Assembly: GCA_947652115.1 (NCBI GenBank)
Contig: OX393567.1
Coordinates: forward strand, 808,041-872,040
DNA length: 64,000 nt
Reading direction: 5' to 3'
From: Blastomussa wellsi
Taxonomy: Eukaryota; Cnidaria; Anthozoa; Scleractinia; Plerogyridae
Made by a program: the position numbers and the translations under genes. This document shows positions 1-11,200 of this stretch, piece by piece. The notes below the pieces were generated by a model. The model ran no database searches and was not told the DNA's origin. It worked only from the letters and a program-made list of their open reading frames with translations. Every line of letters begins with the position of its first letter. Within the stretch, counting starts at the first letter, position 1.

Positions 1-2419
1 CGAGTTGCGACACAAGTGCTCGATTTTCACGGTTGCTGTTGCCATTGTTCTGTAGTTGTTGTCGCTGCTGCAGTTGATGTTGTTGTAGTTGTTGTTGCTG
101 TCCTTGTTGTATTAGTTGCTGTTGGTGTAATTGTTGCTGTAGTAGTTGTTGTTGTTGCTGTTGTTGTAGTTGTTGCTGCTGCTGTAGTTGTTGTTGTTGC
201 TGCTGCTGCTGTAGAAGTAGTTGTAGTTCTTGCTGCTGCTGCTGCTGCTGTTGTAGTTGTTGTTGTTGTTGTTGCTGCAGTTGTTGTTGCTGTAGTTGTT
301 GTTGCTGCTGGTTTTGTCGCTGTAGCTGTTGCTGTTGTTGTTGTTGTAATATTTGCAGAATTTCTTCATCCCCTTGCCTTTGTTCTAATTGCTGATTCAG
401 GATCAGTTGCTCCTGTGGAAAATATTGTGAGTTGAGCATTTGCTGCAAAAAGAGAGTTTGCTGCCCCAGTTGTGCTTCTTGTGCTTGTGTTTGAAGCCAT
501 TGCTCTTGGTTATAAAAAATATTAGAAAGAGCTTGTGAGGACTTGGGTTGTTCCACGAGCATCGGTAAATGACCCTGCTCGTCTTCTTCATTTGTCATCC
601 GTTGAATTTCGTCTGCCATGGTGGTGAATGAACTGCTTTCAGTGTCGATTTCCTGAAGTCGCGTAGAACAAATGGCTACACTTTCGGCTGAAGGCTTCTC
701 GGCTTGTGAAACCGAAGAAATCCGTCGCATTTCTTCAAACTTTGTAAGCATTTCTCTCGTCGTCTTACGTTCATTCTCGACGTCATTTGATGCTCTATCC
801 TCCTCGAGTCGCTCTATCAGCTCGCGGATCTCTCCTTGAATTTCAATCTGCTTTTGAATTGCGTTGAGCTGTTCTGTCTGAGTTTGAATCGCGTTTATAA
901 TTTTCATGTACTTTTCTTGCAGTAGCTGATGGAGTGATTGCTGGGCATCCGTTAAATCCAGTGGTAAATCAAGGCTCTGTAGAAATTTTAAACCTTCTTG
1001 AAAATCAATTTGCTGACTAGCATTCAGATCAGTTGTGTACGGAATCACCGACGCGCAGTTGCTCTGGGTGTCCTCAGATCCAGGAGTCCGCGCCATTGAC
1101 GGTCCTGGTTTTGGACTTGTACTTCCAACGGTCTGAACAGTCGCTTTTCTCCATTCAACTTTTTCTCCAATTTCGTTTACCAAATCTGGTGAAGTAACTG
1201 CTGGCAAGTTCAAAGAGCTATTAGAAGAATTCAAATTTTCGTCTATTCCCTTGTATGTACCACTTCTTACCTGCGCAAAACTTTCTTTGTCGCGAGTCAA
1301 TATTTCTGCCTGTTTTGCGCAAACTTCACTGTAAGGAACAACCCACGAAAGACAAGTCACCGCTTGAGGTCTTGAGTCCCAATCGCTGTAAGATAGATGG
1401 TAGCGAGAACGAAGCCAAATCCACGATTGTCCTTTTGTAAGATGGCGATAACAGCATGTTGTTATCCTCCCGGTTAATAGCAGAATTTTATGGTATTCTA
1501 CCAGATCGTCCAGATCTTGAACGTGACAGTATTCGTACAACGAACTCCCAATTAATTCCGAAGGGAAAAAGCCGAGCACGGAGGCAACACGTTTGTCCAA
1601 GTAATCGTATTTCGCTTCCATATTCAACGAAGCCGTAAATTTCGTTTGCGGCCCATCGGCCTTGAGCAGTGTTTTTTCAACTGGAACACTATTCAATGGT
1701 CTCGCTAATATAATTATACAATCGGAAACTTCGATATTTTCATCATTTTCCCTCGTTAAATTTCTTAATATAGTTGCAAAGCAGCAGATTGTTTCAAAAT
1801 TGTTGCCCTGACTGTACGGACCTCGTCGAAATCGACACCAAAACGGTTGAAAGCGTTCTCCAAGGCGTTCACCATGGGGACGAACGATTTTCTCGTTCAA
1901 AACCGACACCATTCCCTGGAAAACAACGTGATCCCATTGGTGGATAAATTCAAATATGTTACGCTGTAATATTTGACCCGGTAAGTACCCTAAAGTCGAT
2001 TGAGCATTGTCTGAAATATAAACAAACTTTCCTGTTTGGTCCAAAGCGAATATTAACATATTCAGAGACTCCAGATATACGAAATCCAACTCATCATCCG
2101 CGACGAACGATGGTTTTGCATTTTTAAATGAATCCTTCTTAGCCTTCTCTGCCTTCTCAGCCGCTACTTTTTCCTGCTCAAGAAAATATTCACCAGTGAG
2201 TTTCAAAATGGAGCTCTTTTCCTTGTTTTTCTTTGTGTCGCATCTATCTGCCAAATAAACCGCCAGCTCGTCGATAAGTCCATTAAATCTGTCACGACGT
2301 TTCTTCTCTAATTGATTGCGATCTGTCCGTTTGCTTTCATATTCTTCGTTGTTATCTTGAAATCGTTCAGAAGAATGGAGTTTTATTTTTCCCTGCGGTA
2401 ATTCCACTTCTTTGGACAT
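1..2419 (-). CDS. CLOCK: CLOCK/NPAS2-type bHLH-PAS transcription factor, 3' end outside window
   Basis: A single uninterrupted frame of 806 codons starts at the ATG at 2417-2419 and leaves the window without a stop. In order it shows a bHLH region at about residues 31-84 (RNQLEKKRRDRFNGLI, with the E and paired R residues that contact an E-box), PAS-A at about 112-220, and PAS-B at about 260-365. PAS-B contains HLTKGQSWIWLRSRY and SDWDSRP, a signature close to animal CLOCK and NPAS2. A long coiled-coil-prone middle follows, then about 100 glutamine-rich residues from about 687. CLOCK pairs with BMAL/ARNTL in the nucleus and activates E-box genes of the circadian loop. No intron interrupts the 2.4 kb seen, unlike the neighbouring genes and vertebrate CLOCK. 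Family assignment is firm; CLOCK versus a cnidarian paralogue cannot be decided here. Confidence 0.9.
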   Translation of the reverse strand, partial: MSKEVELPQGKIKLHSSERFQDNNEEYESKRTDRNQLEKKRRDRFNGLIDELAVYLADRCDTKKNKEKSSILKLTGEYFLEQEKVAAEKAEKAKKDSFKNAKPSFVADDELDFVYLESLNMLIFALDQTGKFVYISDNAQSTLGYLPGQILQRNIFEFIHQWDHVVFQGMVSVLNEKIVRPHGERLGERFQPFWCRFRRGPYSQGNNFETICCFATILRNLTRENDENIEVSDCIIILARPLNSVPVEKTLLKADGPQTKFTASLNMEAKYDYLDKRVASVLGFFPSELIGSSLYEYCHVQDLDDLVEYHKILLLTGRITTCCYRHLTKGQSWIWLRSRYHLSYSDWDSRPQAVTCLSWVVPYSEVCAKQAEILTRDKESFAQVRSGTYKGIDENLNSSNSSLNLPAVTSPDLVNEIGEKVEWRKATVQTVGSTSPKPGPSMARTPGSEDTQSNCASVIPYTTDLNASQQIDFQEGLKFLQSLDLPLDLTDAQQSLHQLLQEKYMKIINAIQTQTEQLNAIQKQIEIQGEIRELIERLEEDRASNDVENERKTTREMLTKFEEMRRISSVSQAEKPSAESVAICSTRLQEIDTESSSFTTMADEIQRMTNEEDEQGHLPMLVEQPKSSQALSNIFYNQEQWLQTQAQEAQLGQQTLFLQQMLNSQYFPQEQLILNQQLEQRQGDEEILQILQQQQQQQLQRQNQQQQQLQQQQLQQQQQQQLQQQQQQQQELQLLLQQQQQQQQLQQQQQLQQQQQQQLLQQQLHQQQLIQQGQQQQLQQHQLQQRQQLQNNGNSNRENRALVSQL
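60..360 (-). repeat. CAG/CAA-rich polyglutamine tract in the CLOCK-type gene
   Basis: Read on the minus strand, this stretch is mostly mixed CAG and CAA codons broken by CTA/CTG leucine codons. It gives runs of 6-8 glutamines in the C-terminal tail of the CLOCK-type protein. The reverse strand reads as valine, alanine and leucine runs and the third frame as asparagine/serine runs; these are not genes. Glutamine-rich tails occur in insect CLOCK and act in transactivation there. Confidence 0.85.
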
Positions 2420-2748
2420 CACGGGGCAAACAGAAGTATAAAGCAAATGAACCTATTTCTGTTTAAACAGGACGTATTGTTGCGGCACTAACCTGATCGG
2501 TTAAAGTGATTGGTTAAGGCTTTCGTCACGAACAACTATAATAATTGAACCATTGTCCAGAGAAAACAGGTTTATTGAAATCTGGTCAAAGCAACAAGTT
2601 ATAATTATTCACCTGATTATAATTATTTTCCGACAAAATTTGCAAATCCACACACTGGAAGGCGATGAAGACTAAAGGTGCCTAAAATGGTACACGCGAG
2701 GGGACATGAAGAAGGGACATGTCGCATCGACAAAACATGTGTTGCTCA

Positions 2749-2754
2749 CACGTG
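2749..2754. promoter_or_regulatory. Perfect E-box CACGTG about 330 bp upstream of the CLOCK-type ATG
   Basis: A canonical CACGTG palindrome lies in the 5' flank of the CLOCK-type gene, within otherwise repeat-like DNA. E-boxes are the target of CLOCK:BMAL dimers, so feedback control is possible. A single hexamer is weak evidence, and the surrounding sequence resembles a mobile element. Confidence 0.2.
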
Positions 2755-3012
2755 GGGCCGGCCGGGGGAACGTAGCTAGCAGCGACATGTAATCACAATA
2801 CGAACATGTAGACAAATGTCCAAGGAGTCGAATTCCGGGTTGTCATGCGCCACGGACAAAATTGCCGCTAAATTCGTGTTGAATGGGTTTAAAATTGTGA
2901 GGACACACGAGGGGACGTGTCGCACCTACATTTTCATGTGTACCTAAAATGTCCTGCTACAAGTCTACTGCATGTCGCTGCGACATTTCCGTGCGTCATG
3001 TCACCTCGCACC

Positions 3013-3296
3013 TTACTGCGGTTTTCAGAAACATGCGAACTCTGTTCATGTCGACGGTTACGTTTTTCGCTGCCGTCAATCATCAGGCGGACCTCTCAGA
3101 AAACAGAGGTACGCTTCAACAAGGTCAAAAGGTCACGTCTGTCAGTTGTGATTGGTAGACTTCGATCCATTTTGTTTGTTTCTGATTTTCAAGGTTCATT
3201 AACTTTTACCGTCATTATGATTGACGGTAGCGAAAAACGCAATCGTTGGTTGGGTTTTGAACTTCAGAGTTCGCATGTTTCTGAAAACCGCAGTAA
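3013..3296. mobile_element. MITE with about 32-bp near-perfect terminal inverted repeats
   Basis: The ends TTACTGCGGTTTTCAGAAAC (left) and its reverse complement (right, ending CAGTAA) are identical over about 32 bp. A second, inner inverted block (GACGGT...GTTTTTCGC) extends the fold. The element is 284 bp and has no transposase, so it is a non-autonomous DNA element of undetermined superfamily. Confidence 0.75.
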
Positions 3297-3487
3297 AACA
3301 TAGCCGCCCACCCCGCCGTGTATACATGTGCGAAAATAGATCAAATTTAGAATTTTCATTGGAAAGGGTGTTGGGTATCTTGGGTGCACACCTTGGGGCG
3401 AACACAAGGAGTATACATCTACAATGTTATGAAAAAATGAGGGTATTGGTCATTATTTTATGGGGGGAGGATGCGTTGGTGAATGGG

Positions 3488-3600
3488 AGATAAGATAAGA
3501 TAAGATAATCTTTATGTCGACACGATCAATTCATCAGCCTATAAAAAAATACACATCATATATACTAGGATTAGGCTAGCATTTTTTGACACTTTTTCTC
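3488..3600 (-). mobile_element. LINE 3' tail with GATAA-type terminal repeat
   Basis: The segment begins with tandem GATAA units followed by ATCTTTATGTCGAC and ATTCATCAGCCTATAAAA. The second part recurs at 14036 next to a recognisable LINE C-terminus. On the minus strand it is a 5'-truncated LINE 3' UTR ending in (TTATC)n. Confidence 0.55.
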
Positions 3601-3769
3601 AAAAGAATTGCAGCATAATTTAGCATTTTTCCGCCAATTTATCTACATTTTTTGTGGTCAAGGGCATAACTTTGCTTGTTTTTGTTGTTCTGACACTTCT
3701 AGAATGCCTTTAGGTCCAATTCTCCAAGCTCTCCACATGTACGCTGTCTCTACATTCTATCAGCGGTTA

Positions 3770-4323
3770 GCCTGTTCCAGGCTGTGAAGACGCGACAGCC
3801 AATAAGCAATCCTCATGTCGATATACCAGCTCCCGATATACCCTCTGATTGGTACATTTTGACAATTTATATCAACAGCTCTCATTATCGGCTTCCCGCG
3901 GTATGTTTTCAGGAGTCACGAATGTTTTGCAGTCAGGCGAATGGCTGATGTCACTTTGCTCCGACGAAGCCCGCTGGTATGTGCAATAATTTTCTTGAAC
4001 GTGCTGCAAATTCTGGCCAAAGTCCTCGCCCCGGGACCTCGCACAAGTCAGCCTGCTGACATCTGAATGGTTTTCGTGCCAAGTGAACTAGTAAATACGA
4101 AACCTCGACATTTGAACACTGACATTTTGACAACTTGGGGTCTCCTCTTTCAAGTGGGCGGCCAAGAAGAGAGACCCTGGGGACGAGGTTGGTGGGCGGC
4201 ATGAGAATTTTAAAACAATTCCTTGCAGGCTCTCGTGTTTTCACCCCACCTCTTCGCTCTTTCGCTCGCTTCGCTCGTATCGTTTCTTCGCGTACCCTGC
4301 TATCCAAGAGCCTGTAACAGGCT
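3770..4323. mobile_element. Short inverted-repeat element with AGCCTGTTCCAGGCT ends
   Basis: The left end AGCCTGTTCCAGGCTGTGA and the right end, reading AGCCTGTTACAGGCTCTTGG on the minus strand, form terminal inverted repeats; each end is itself palindromic. Related ends appear at 6773 and at 44471/45397, so this is a dispersed family. No transposase is present. Confidence 0.5.
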
Positions 4324-4631
4324 AATCAGTGGTTAGTTGCATAGTTTGTACCCATTCCTTGGCGTCAGCCACTCCATCATCACGAAATGCCGGTCATAGA
4401 TTCTTCAAAGGACTAGTTAAACAGAGAGCTAATGTTGTGTTATACAATACCAGACACATTTGAGAAACATATAAAGTGTTATATAGTTGTAAAAAGGAAC
4501 AGCAAGATGTTTTTCACTTTATCCAGTTAGCGTAAAGCACAAGTGATGTTATTTAAAATCAAAATAAGAATACTTAGCGGCCTTTTTGAAAACACAGCAC
4601 ATTGGCAGGCATTGAACTATTCTTCTCAAAC

Positions 4632-4800
4632 TCATTAATAATTCATCACGTTAAAACAAAGGAAATCAGAACCGTAACCGTGATTTGGAAATGTGATCTT
4701 AATTAGCATAGATTTTTACGATTTTATTTTTTCGTTTTCTCCATAGTTTTAGTTTCGATTGAGAAGATATATCAAACACTCGAGACAGTGTTTCATCACA
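4632..4800. repeat. Dispersed repeat, inverted copy at 51270-51436
   Basis: The run from TCATTAATAATTCATCACG through GATATATCAAACACTCGAGA is matched as its reverse complement at 51270-51436, including TTTTACGATTTTATTTTTTC and the CGAGACAGTGTTTCATC motif. Both copies carry the motif GAGACAGTGTTTCATCACAT. No coding capacity was seen. Confidence 0.6.
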
Positions 4801-6193
4801 TTTCCAAACACACCGAAGTTCGTCAAAAATACTCCGCTGCGCGTCGTATTTTCAACTCCCTTCAAGGTGGAAATGTGATGAATCACCGTCTCTCTTAGCG
4901 AAATACCACATTGTTTGTACAAATGGTCATCAAGATGAAAAATGCTTCCAAAGGTTTCTTCTGCGAGTGCAAGGGAAACAAATAATATTAAAGGAAAGCG
5001 CATATGCAAAATTTTTTTCTATAAAAGTTTTAAACATTCATGGTTGCCGTTTTTGTAATTCTGTAACTGTAATGTTCTATGACTAATGGCACTAATTAAA
5101 GAATACATGAAAAATCCTACGGGAAAAATTAGTAAAACGGTCGTGCAGCAAAATATTGTATTGTAATCAGTGAATGTAATGCAAATAGCGTATGGAGCTG
5201 TAAATAGTTTAAATGTTGTAATGCGAATGTGGTGAGTACAAAAATAAAAATTAAAAAACAAAATGTATTTCTTCAAACAATTAACAAAGCATTTTTCAAA
5301 CCAGAAGGAGCATTGCCAGGAGCATAAAATGCCAGTGTTCTTAGCATAATCGGGAAGGGTTCTTGCAAGGGATCTTGCAAGCTTTAAACGTGCGATATCC
5401 TAGGACACATTTTACATCGCTAGGGCCCATTTCTACATTGCTTGTTTCGTATATAGTAAATTATGATTGCTACTAATTATTACTTAAATTTGCTTCAGCG
5501 CTAAGTTATACCTAGCTCATTTATATCTTGGAATTTTTGGAATTTTTAGCATTTATATCTTGTAATTCTTACACGGCATGTCTGAAAACCAGCTTGCTGA
5601 GCCATTTACCGTATTTTAAATAAAGTTGATTGATTGATTGATTGATTGCCTAGAAGGGGGGGAGGTGGGGGGGGGGGGGCAAAAAGTTTTCGCATCACAG
5701 AAGAGGGGAGGGGGATCGGAGAGGGGTCAAAACAATTTGGTTGACAACCACCTGATCATGGTGTCTATTTTTAGGGAAACTTCTCTGCTATGCATTATAT
5801 TACTAAAAATTGTACCGTAGGGGCTGCTCACCATTTTGTTGTCATTCGTCATTGGTGCCCTGTATGGGATTCTCTTCCAGCTTATCTGGATCATCCATGA
5901 AATATCACTGACAGCCTAGCTTGTTAATCATGTTGATGAATGGGGTATCCAGAAACATCGCGAAGCCGAGAGGGCCTGCTGCTTGTTTCGATCGAGCGCG
6001 ATACCAAAATAAACCGCCAGCTAACCAGGCTAAAAATGACTGGCTTTGTGAGCGGTCAAGATGAAGCAAATCGCGTGCTGTGATTGGCTACCCGAGCAGC
6101 TCCATCTCGACCGCCCGGGATAGCCCGTAATCCCTCGAAATCATTTGCTGTGTTCAGCGTCCTTCGGGTCATCATATAATGAATCCTATATTG

Positions 6194-6343
6194 ACCAAGC
6201 TTGTTCGTTCAAGATGGCGGGATATTGGCCTCGTTCTTTTTTTTTTGTGCGTGTTTATGGACCTCGACTTCGTCTCGTTCCATAAACACGAAAAACAAGA
6301 AAGAACTTGGCCAATATCCCGCCATCTTGACGACACGCTTGGC
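6194..6343. mobile_element. Fold-back element, about 150 bp
   Basis: CAAGATGGCGGGATATTGGC on the left is mirrored by GCCAATATCCCGCCATCTTG on the right. A second inner hairpin (TGTTTATGGACC / CGTTCCATAAACA) lies inside. The whole segment can fold into one long hairpin and has no gene. Confidence 0.65.
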
Positions 6344-7299
6344 TAATACACAGAGAATTTCTATTTCATTGGCAAAACCGGAACAGAAAATTGATGTTGG
6401 GCATTCAAGTCAGGGGCGGATCTAGGGGGAGGGTGCAGGAGGTGGATGACCTTAGTCGCTATTTGTTGGTCAGTTTTCCCCAATGACGTTATGGGAGGGC
6501 TAAAAAGTTTACTTGAGCTTATAGGAAGAGACATAAAACGTTTTTGATGTTTACTTCTCCCATTCACCAGTCCCCCTTCCCATAAATAATGACCACTCCC
6601 TTAGAATTACATTGGAGGGTTTATTGGGTGTCTTGGTTGGACACCCTGGAAAGAACACAAGCATTGAGGCATTGAACAATATGACGAAAAAAATCAAGTG
6701 TCAAGAATTTGGTGTGACATTCCTTACTCAAGAAAGTCGTCAAATGTTCTATACTGTAAAACCTCTCACACTAGCCTGTTCCAGGCTCCCACACTGGCCG
6801 GTCGATAGCGGGATGAATTAGGTGAACTTGGAGTCCGTGGTAAAAGAATTGAGTCATCTTACAGCCTCCCAAGCACTCGTTTAGTCGTCACAGAAGAAGG
6901 GAATTCGTTCGCCTCCAGTCCTACGCAGCTCGACCAGAGATAATCCAGTTGTGACCCCTCTTTTTCTGTGACGCAACGCGAAGCGTTGTGGCAGAGAGAG
7001 AGATAGGGGGCCAGAACTGGACTAGACCAGAGACTACCTCTGTACGCAGACTCTCTTTGGCGCGTCAGTCAGGCTTAGCGTCTGTGTTGAAGGAATCCGG
7101 TTATCATTTTTTTCTTTTTAAACGTGGTTTTGTGAGCATTTACTACATTAAAGGGCACTAGTCAAAGATCTTTTGCGTCTGACGGCAGAGTGATCCTGAC
7201 GCGGAAAGCAACGAAAAATAATAAGCAAGATGGATAAAACAGCCTGATTTTTCTGTTTGTAAGACAAATTAAATCTTCCTAAAGGGCTGAGCGAACAAA

Positions 7300-7830
7300 A
7301 ACTGTAACTTAGTCATTCCATACAATGACAAGTTCACATACCTTGGAAGTTTGCTTTGCCAGGATGGCGGCACTGGTGTGGACATACAAAACAGACTGAA
7401 TAAAGCAACAAATGCATTTATGAGCTTAAGATCAGTGTGGAGGTCGGCAAGCTACAATACAAAGACAAAGCTTAGGATCTATCAGAGGTGCATGCTGTCA
7501 ACTCTTCTTTATGGCCATTATGGCTCTGACTGGCGAATTGATGACTGAACGTAACCAATCAAGACTAGAGTGTTTCCACACAGTACTAGCCTCAGTTCTT
7601 GTCCCGTAAAATCTCAAACGATCAGCTTCTGAAGCAAACTAAGCAGGAGGATATCGTACCATTGTCACCAGGAGAAGATGGAGATGGATTGGGCATGTGT
7701 TGCGAAGGGACAACAACATAGCTAGAATTGCAATGCGCTGGACAAACGGAGAATAGGGCCCCCCAAAACAACGTGGCGCAGAACTTCAGTACCCTCAACC
7801 TCCCGGCTCCCCCCTCCCAGTTTACAGATG
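7300..7830 (+). pseudogene. Degenerate LINE reverse-transcriptase C-terminal fragment
   Basis: One frame reads FTYLGSLLCQDGG, then RLNKATNAFMSLRSVWRSAS and KTKLRIYQRCMLSTLLYG. This is the conserved region after the RT palm in RTE-like and related non-LTR elements. A shifted frame near 7668-7760 gives RRRWRWIGHVLRRD and IARIAMRWT, the characteristic end of such proteins, then a stop. Frameshifts and stops show it is dead. It is 5'-truncated, with no endonuclease or complete RT visible. Confidence 0.75.
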
Positions 7831-7870
7831 GTTTACAGACACTATAATTTTGGCTCGGTTTATACAGACA

Positions 7871-7995
7871 GATCATTCGGCAAAGAACGGTACGTGTAGT
7901 TCGTCTGATAATTCGTCTGCGTCAGGAGCCATAATCGGTTATGGCTCCTGTCTGCGTATAATAAATACGCGCAAACAGGCGGATTGATCATCCCA
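7871..7995. repeat. Dispersed repeat with AGGAGCCATAA hairpin
   Basis: AGGAGCCATAA and TTATGGCTCCT form a perfect 11-bp hairpin around TCGG at 7925-7950. The flanks (ATTCGTCTGCGT, CGCGCAAACAGGCGGAT) resemble the 49615-49705 segment (AAACAGACGGATCATCCG). It is probably a short non-autonomous element. Confidence 0.4.
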
Positions 7996-8233
7996 TTCAG
8001 TTTCTCCAGTCGAGCCATTCTCAGGCTCTAGCGGAAGCGTACTTAGGCTACGTCCACACTAATCCGTATAAATTTGAAACGCAACTTTTTTTCTTCTTCA
8101 TAATTGAAAAAAAAAACGCTTAAAAAATTTTGCCTGATCGCAAGTTATAGTAGAACACGCGGTTCTCGTCCCCAGAACTACTCGTTTAATTTGTTTCTCC
8201 GACCACGTGTCCTATAGGGCTCTGGGGGCTAGA

Positions 8234-11200
8234 ATGGCTATTTTTTCAAAATGGCGGACGGAGTGCGCGCGTTTTCTTTGCGGTTGTGATTCCAGCTCTA
8301 TCATGAATGCTTTACTTGCGTATTTGGAAAGTTTGTTTAGCTGTGAAGACAATCTCTCTGTGAGGGTATGCGCTGGATTGCTCGTAACACAGATTTTTGC
8401 AAACTTGCGTATTTAAAATGTCGCAGGTTTTGCCATTGGACAGCTGAGGTCAGTCGTTTGTTTATATATTTCATATTCCATTTTAACCAGAAGCCTATCA
8501 CCAAGATAGCAGGTAGGCTTCTGTTTTAACTGATAAATTAATTGAGGTTGGAGTAGATAATTATTGATTTATGGGCCATTGCTATGAAGAACTTTCCAAG
8601 ATTCAAGAACATTTTTGCTACATCTCCCAGCGTCATTTTAAAATGAAATGTACGCTCTAGTTATGGATGTGACTAGTGGGGTAGGGTAGGGCGATCAGTT
8701 TGCACTTGCATCAATAAAATGATTTTTCAAGAGAAAATTTTTATCAGGGATTTATAATGCAACATTGCTGCATTAAAAATCCGCATCCTGTAACAGTTTG
8801 CGGGATGATTTTTAACACAACATTTTGTTGCAGTGATGTTGTATTGTTGGCCAAATCTCATTTATACTGCAATCCATCTAACTCCTACCTTCCTCCCCTC
8901 CCCCAGGGGTGGTGGTGGTGGGGGCAGGGGGGGGGAGGCTGTCCTGAAGTTTCAATTTGATTTGTACATATTAACAATATTAATGTAATTTGATTCGTTT
9001 TTTGCTAGGTTTCAGTGTATAGGTCAATATCAAATAATCCTTTTCAAAACTTGGCATTTGAAGACTGGTTAGCATTGTTTTCATTTTACTAGTTAGTATT
9101 TAATTAATTGATAACTTTAACTGTAAGTGGGCAGTGAGACTAAATATTTGGATGGGTTAGAGGAGACAAATGTACACTAATTAATAAATTATCCATACCT
9201 ACTCTGCAGAAGAGATTTTTTTAAAGACATTCTACCGTCTGGAAATTCAAATTTCTTTCACATTTTTGGTCTTTGAGAGCCCATTTCCAATCGCTTCTGT
9301 GGGGGAGCATCTAGAACTACACAATATAACTTGCCTTATTTCAAGATTTTGGAGAAATATAGAAAATTCTGTTCATATTTCTTTTGTAGGTTACCACCAT
9401 GTTATTAAATCGTCAGTGTCAATTCTTAGCATTTTCCCCATAATTTGTTTCTGTTGCAGGCTCTATCTTAATGCTGACTTAACAAACAGTAGAATTCTTT
9501 TCTTGTGGAGAAATGAACCCACAGTAAGTTTTCTAATTCTTCCTTTATTATTGAGCTGTTATGTTTTGTTGTATTTTTAAGTAAGTTTGTAACATTACCC
9601 TGTGTAGCAAGCATGAAGAATTTGAAATGTTTAGGTCATTTGAAAACTGAGTCAAGGGCACCTCTTCCTATCATAGATTTTTGTACCCCTTGATTTTTTT
9701 ACACCAAAAAAGTATGTAGCAAGACTTTCTACATGATGTTGGCTGTGATATTAGTTACTATACATGATTTTTACAACCTAGAAGTTGAATAATTTTTAAT
9801 TGCAGTATGTTATTTTTCAGATTGTGATAGGAAGACATCAGGTTTGTTCAAACAATTTGTTTGCTTGTAAGAATAATTATTATTCTCTGCTGATTTGTGA
9901 TGATGATGATGATGATGGTGATGATGATGGTAATGGTATTGATAGACCTTACCTCTTCCTTTCAGAATCCTTGGGCAGAGTGCAGTTTAAAGAATCTTCA
10001 GCGATACAATGTACACTTGGCAAGGCGAAAAAGTGGGGGTGGAACAGTTTATCATGTAAGAAATTTAGTTTAATGTCTGATTTTTTTGTTTCAGCTTGCC
10101 TTTACTGTGAAGGTAAGGAAACCGTGAACACCAGAAATATTTATGGAATGTTAATGTGTTACATGGAAAAAGCCAATCAAGTGTGTATGTTCTGAACTTT
10201 ACTGTGATTGGTCAACATTACTGAAATTTCAGGTGTTCAGGTGTTCACGGTTTTCCTAGTTTGACAGTAGCATTACACCTAGTTGCTGGCAGCTGGCAGC
10301 CAATTAATTTGTTGCATAGGAACCCCTTTGCAGGTAGGATAGAATAATCTTTAAGTACTGTAATGCTTCCTGCCACCTCCAAACATTTGAAAACTTAGAG
10401 GGCTACATTGAAGAATCCTTATTTCATAAACCCGTGTTTTCTTAAACCTCTTGATAACTTTGTCAAAGGTCTTTTCTCTTGGGTTTCCTTCACACAACCC
10501 AACACTACAATTCTATCCTCAATTTCTGGAGAAACTTGGATTCTACCATCCTCAAAATACTATGAGTGGGAGGCGTGGTGAGTAGTGTGCTGGACTCTGG
10601 ATCAAACGGTTCGAGTTCAAACCTAAGCCGGGGCATTGCGTTGTGTTCTTGGGCAAGACACTATAACTCTCATAGTGCCTTTCTTCACCCAGGTGTAAAT
10701 GGGTTCTGGCAAAATAATGCTGGGGGTAACCCTGCAATGGACTAGCGTCCCATCTAGGGGGGAGTAGAAATACTCCTACAGTAGGGGCTTTATGATACTG
10801 AAACTTGGATAAGCTCTGACGGTATTGGCCACGAAGCTCAATGCAGACTTTACCTAGTTTACCGGTACTTTTTACCTCACCTTAAAGCGCTACACAATCA
10901 TAGTCATAGTAAAATGAATCCTCTTTTGAATTGTTGTCTCCAACAAGTAATCTTTTAGTATATTACTGTCAACCCAGAAAACCTTTTGTAGTGACCAATC
11001 TCAATAAAGTTCAGAGGAAACTGTAAACCTCCAAACAACAAGTTAATTGCTGTTACTGTTTGCGGTTTAGTGTTCTTACACCTGATTGGCACAATAAAAT
11101 TCCATAAGTCTTTCTGGTGTTCACAGTTTTCTGAGGTTCACAGCAATAATATTACACATTCACTGACAAGTATTCTTAATTTTTTTGTTATGGTTTCTTC

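Larger units (their letters stand above)
2420..8233. other. Intergenic, repeat-rich, between CLOCK-type gene and LIPT1
   Basis: No host gene was found here. The open frames are short (under 130 codons) and lie in inverted repeats or LINE remnants. The stretch holds several short inverted-repeat elements, a LINE 3' tail, a G-rich tract near 5656-5680 and a degenerate LINE; these are listed separately. Confidence 0.6.

Noticed and set aside
16..435. Plus-strand 139-codon valine/alanine-rich frame
   Set aside because: It is the antisense of the CLOCK-type polyglutamine tract.
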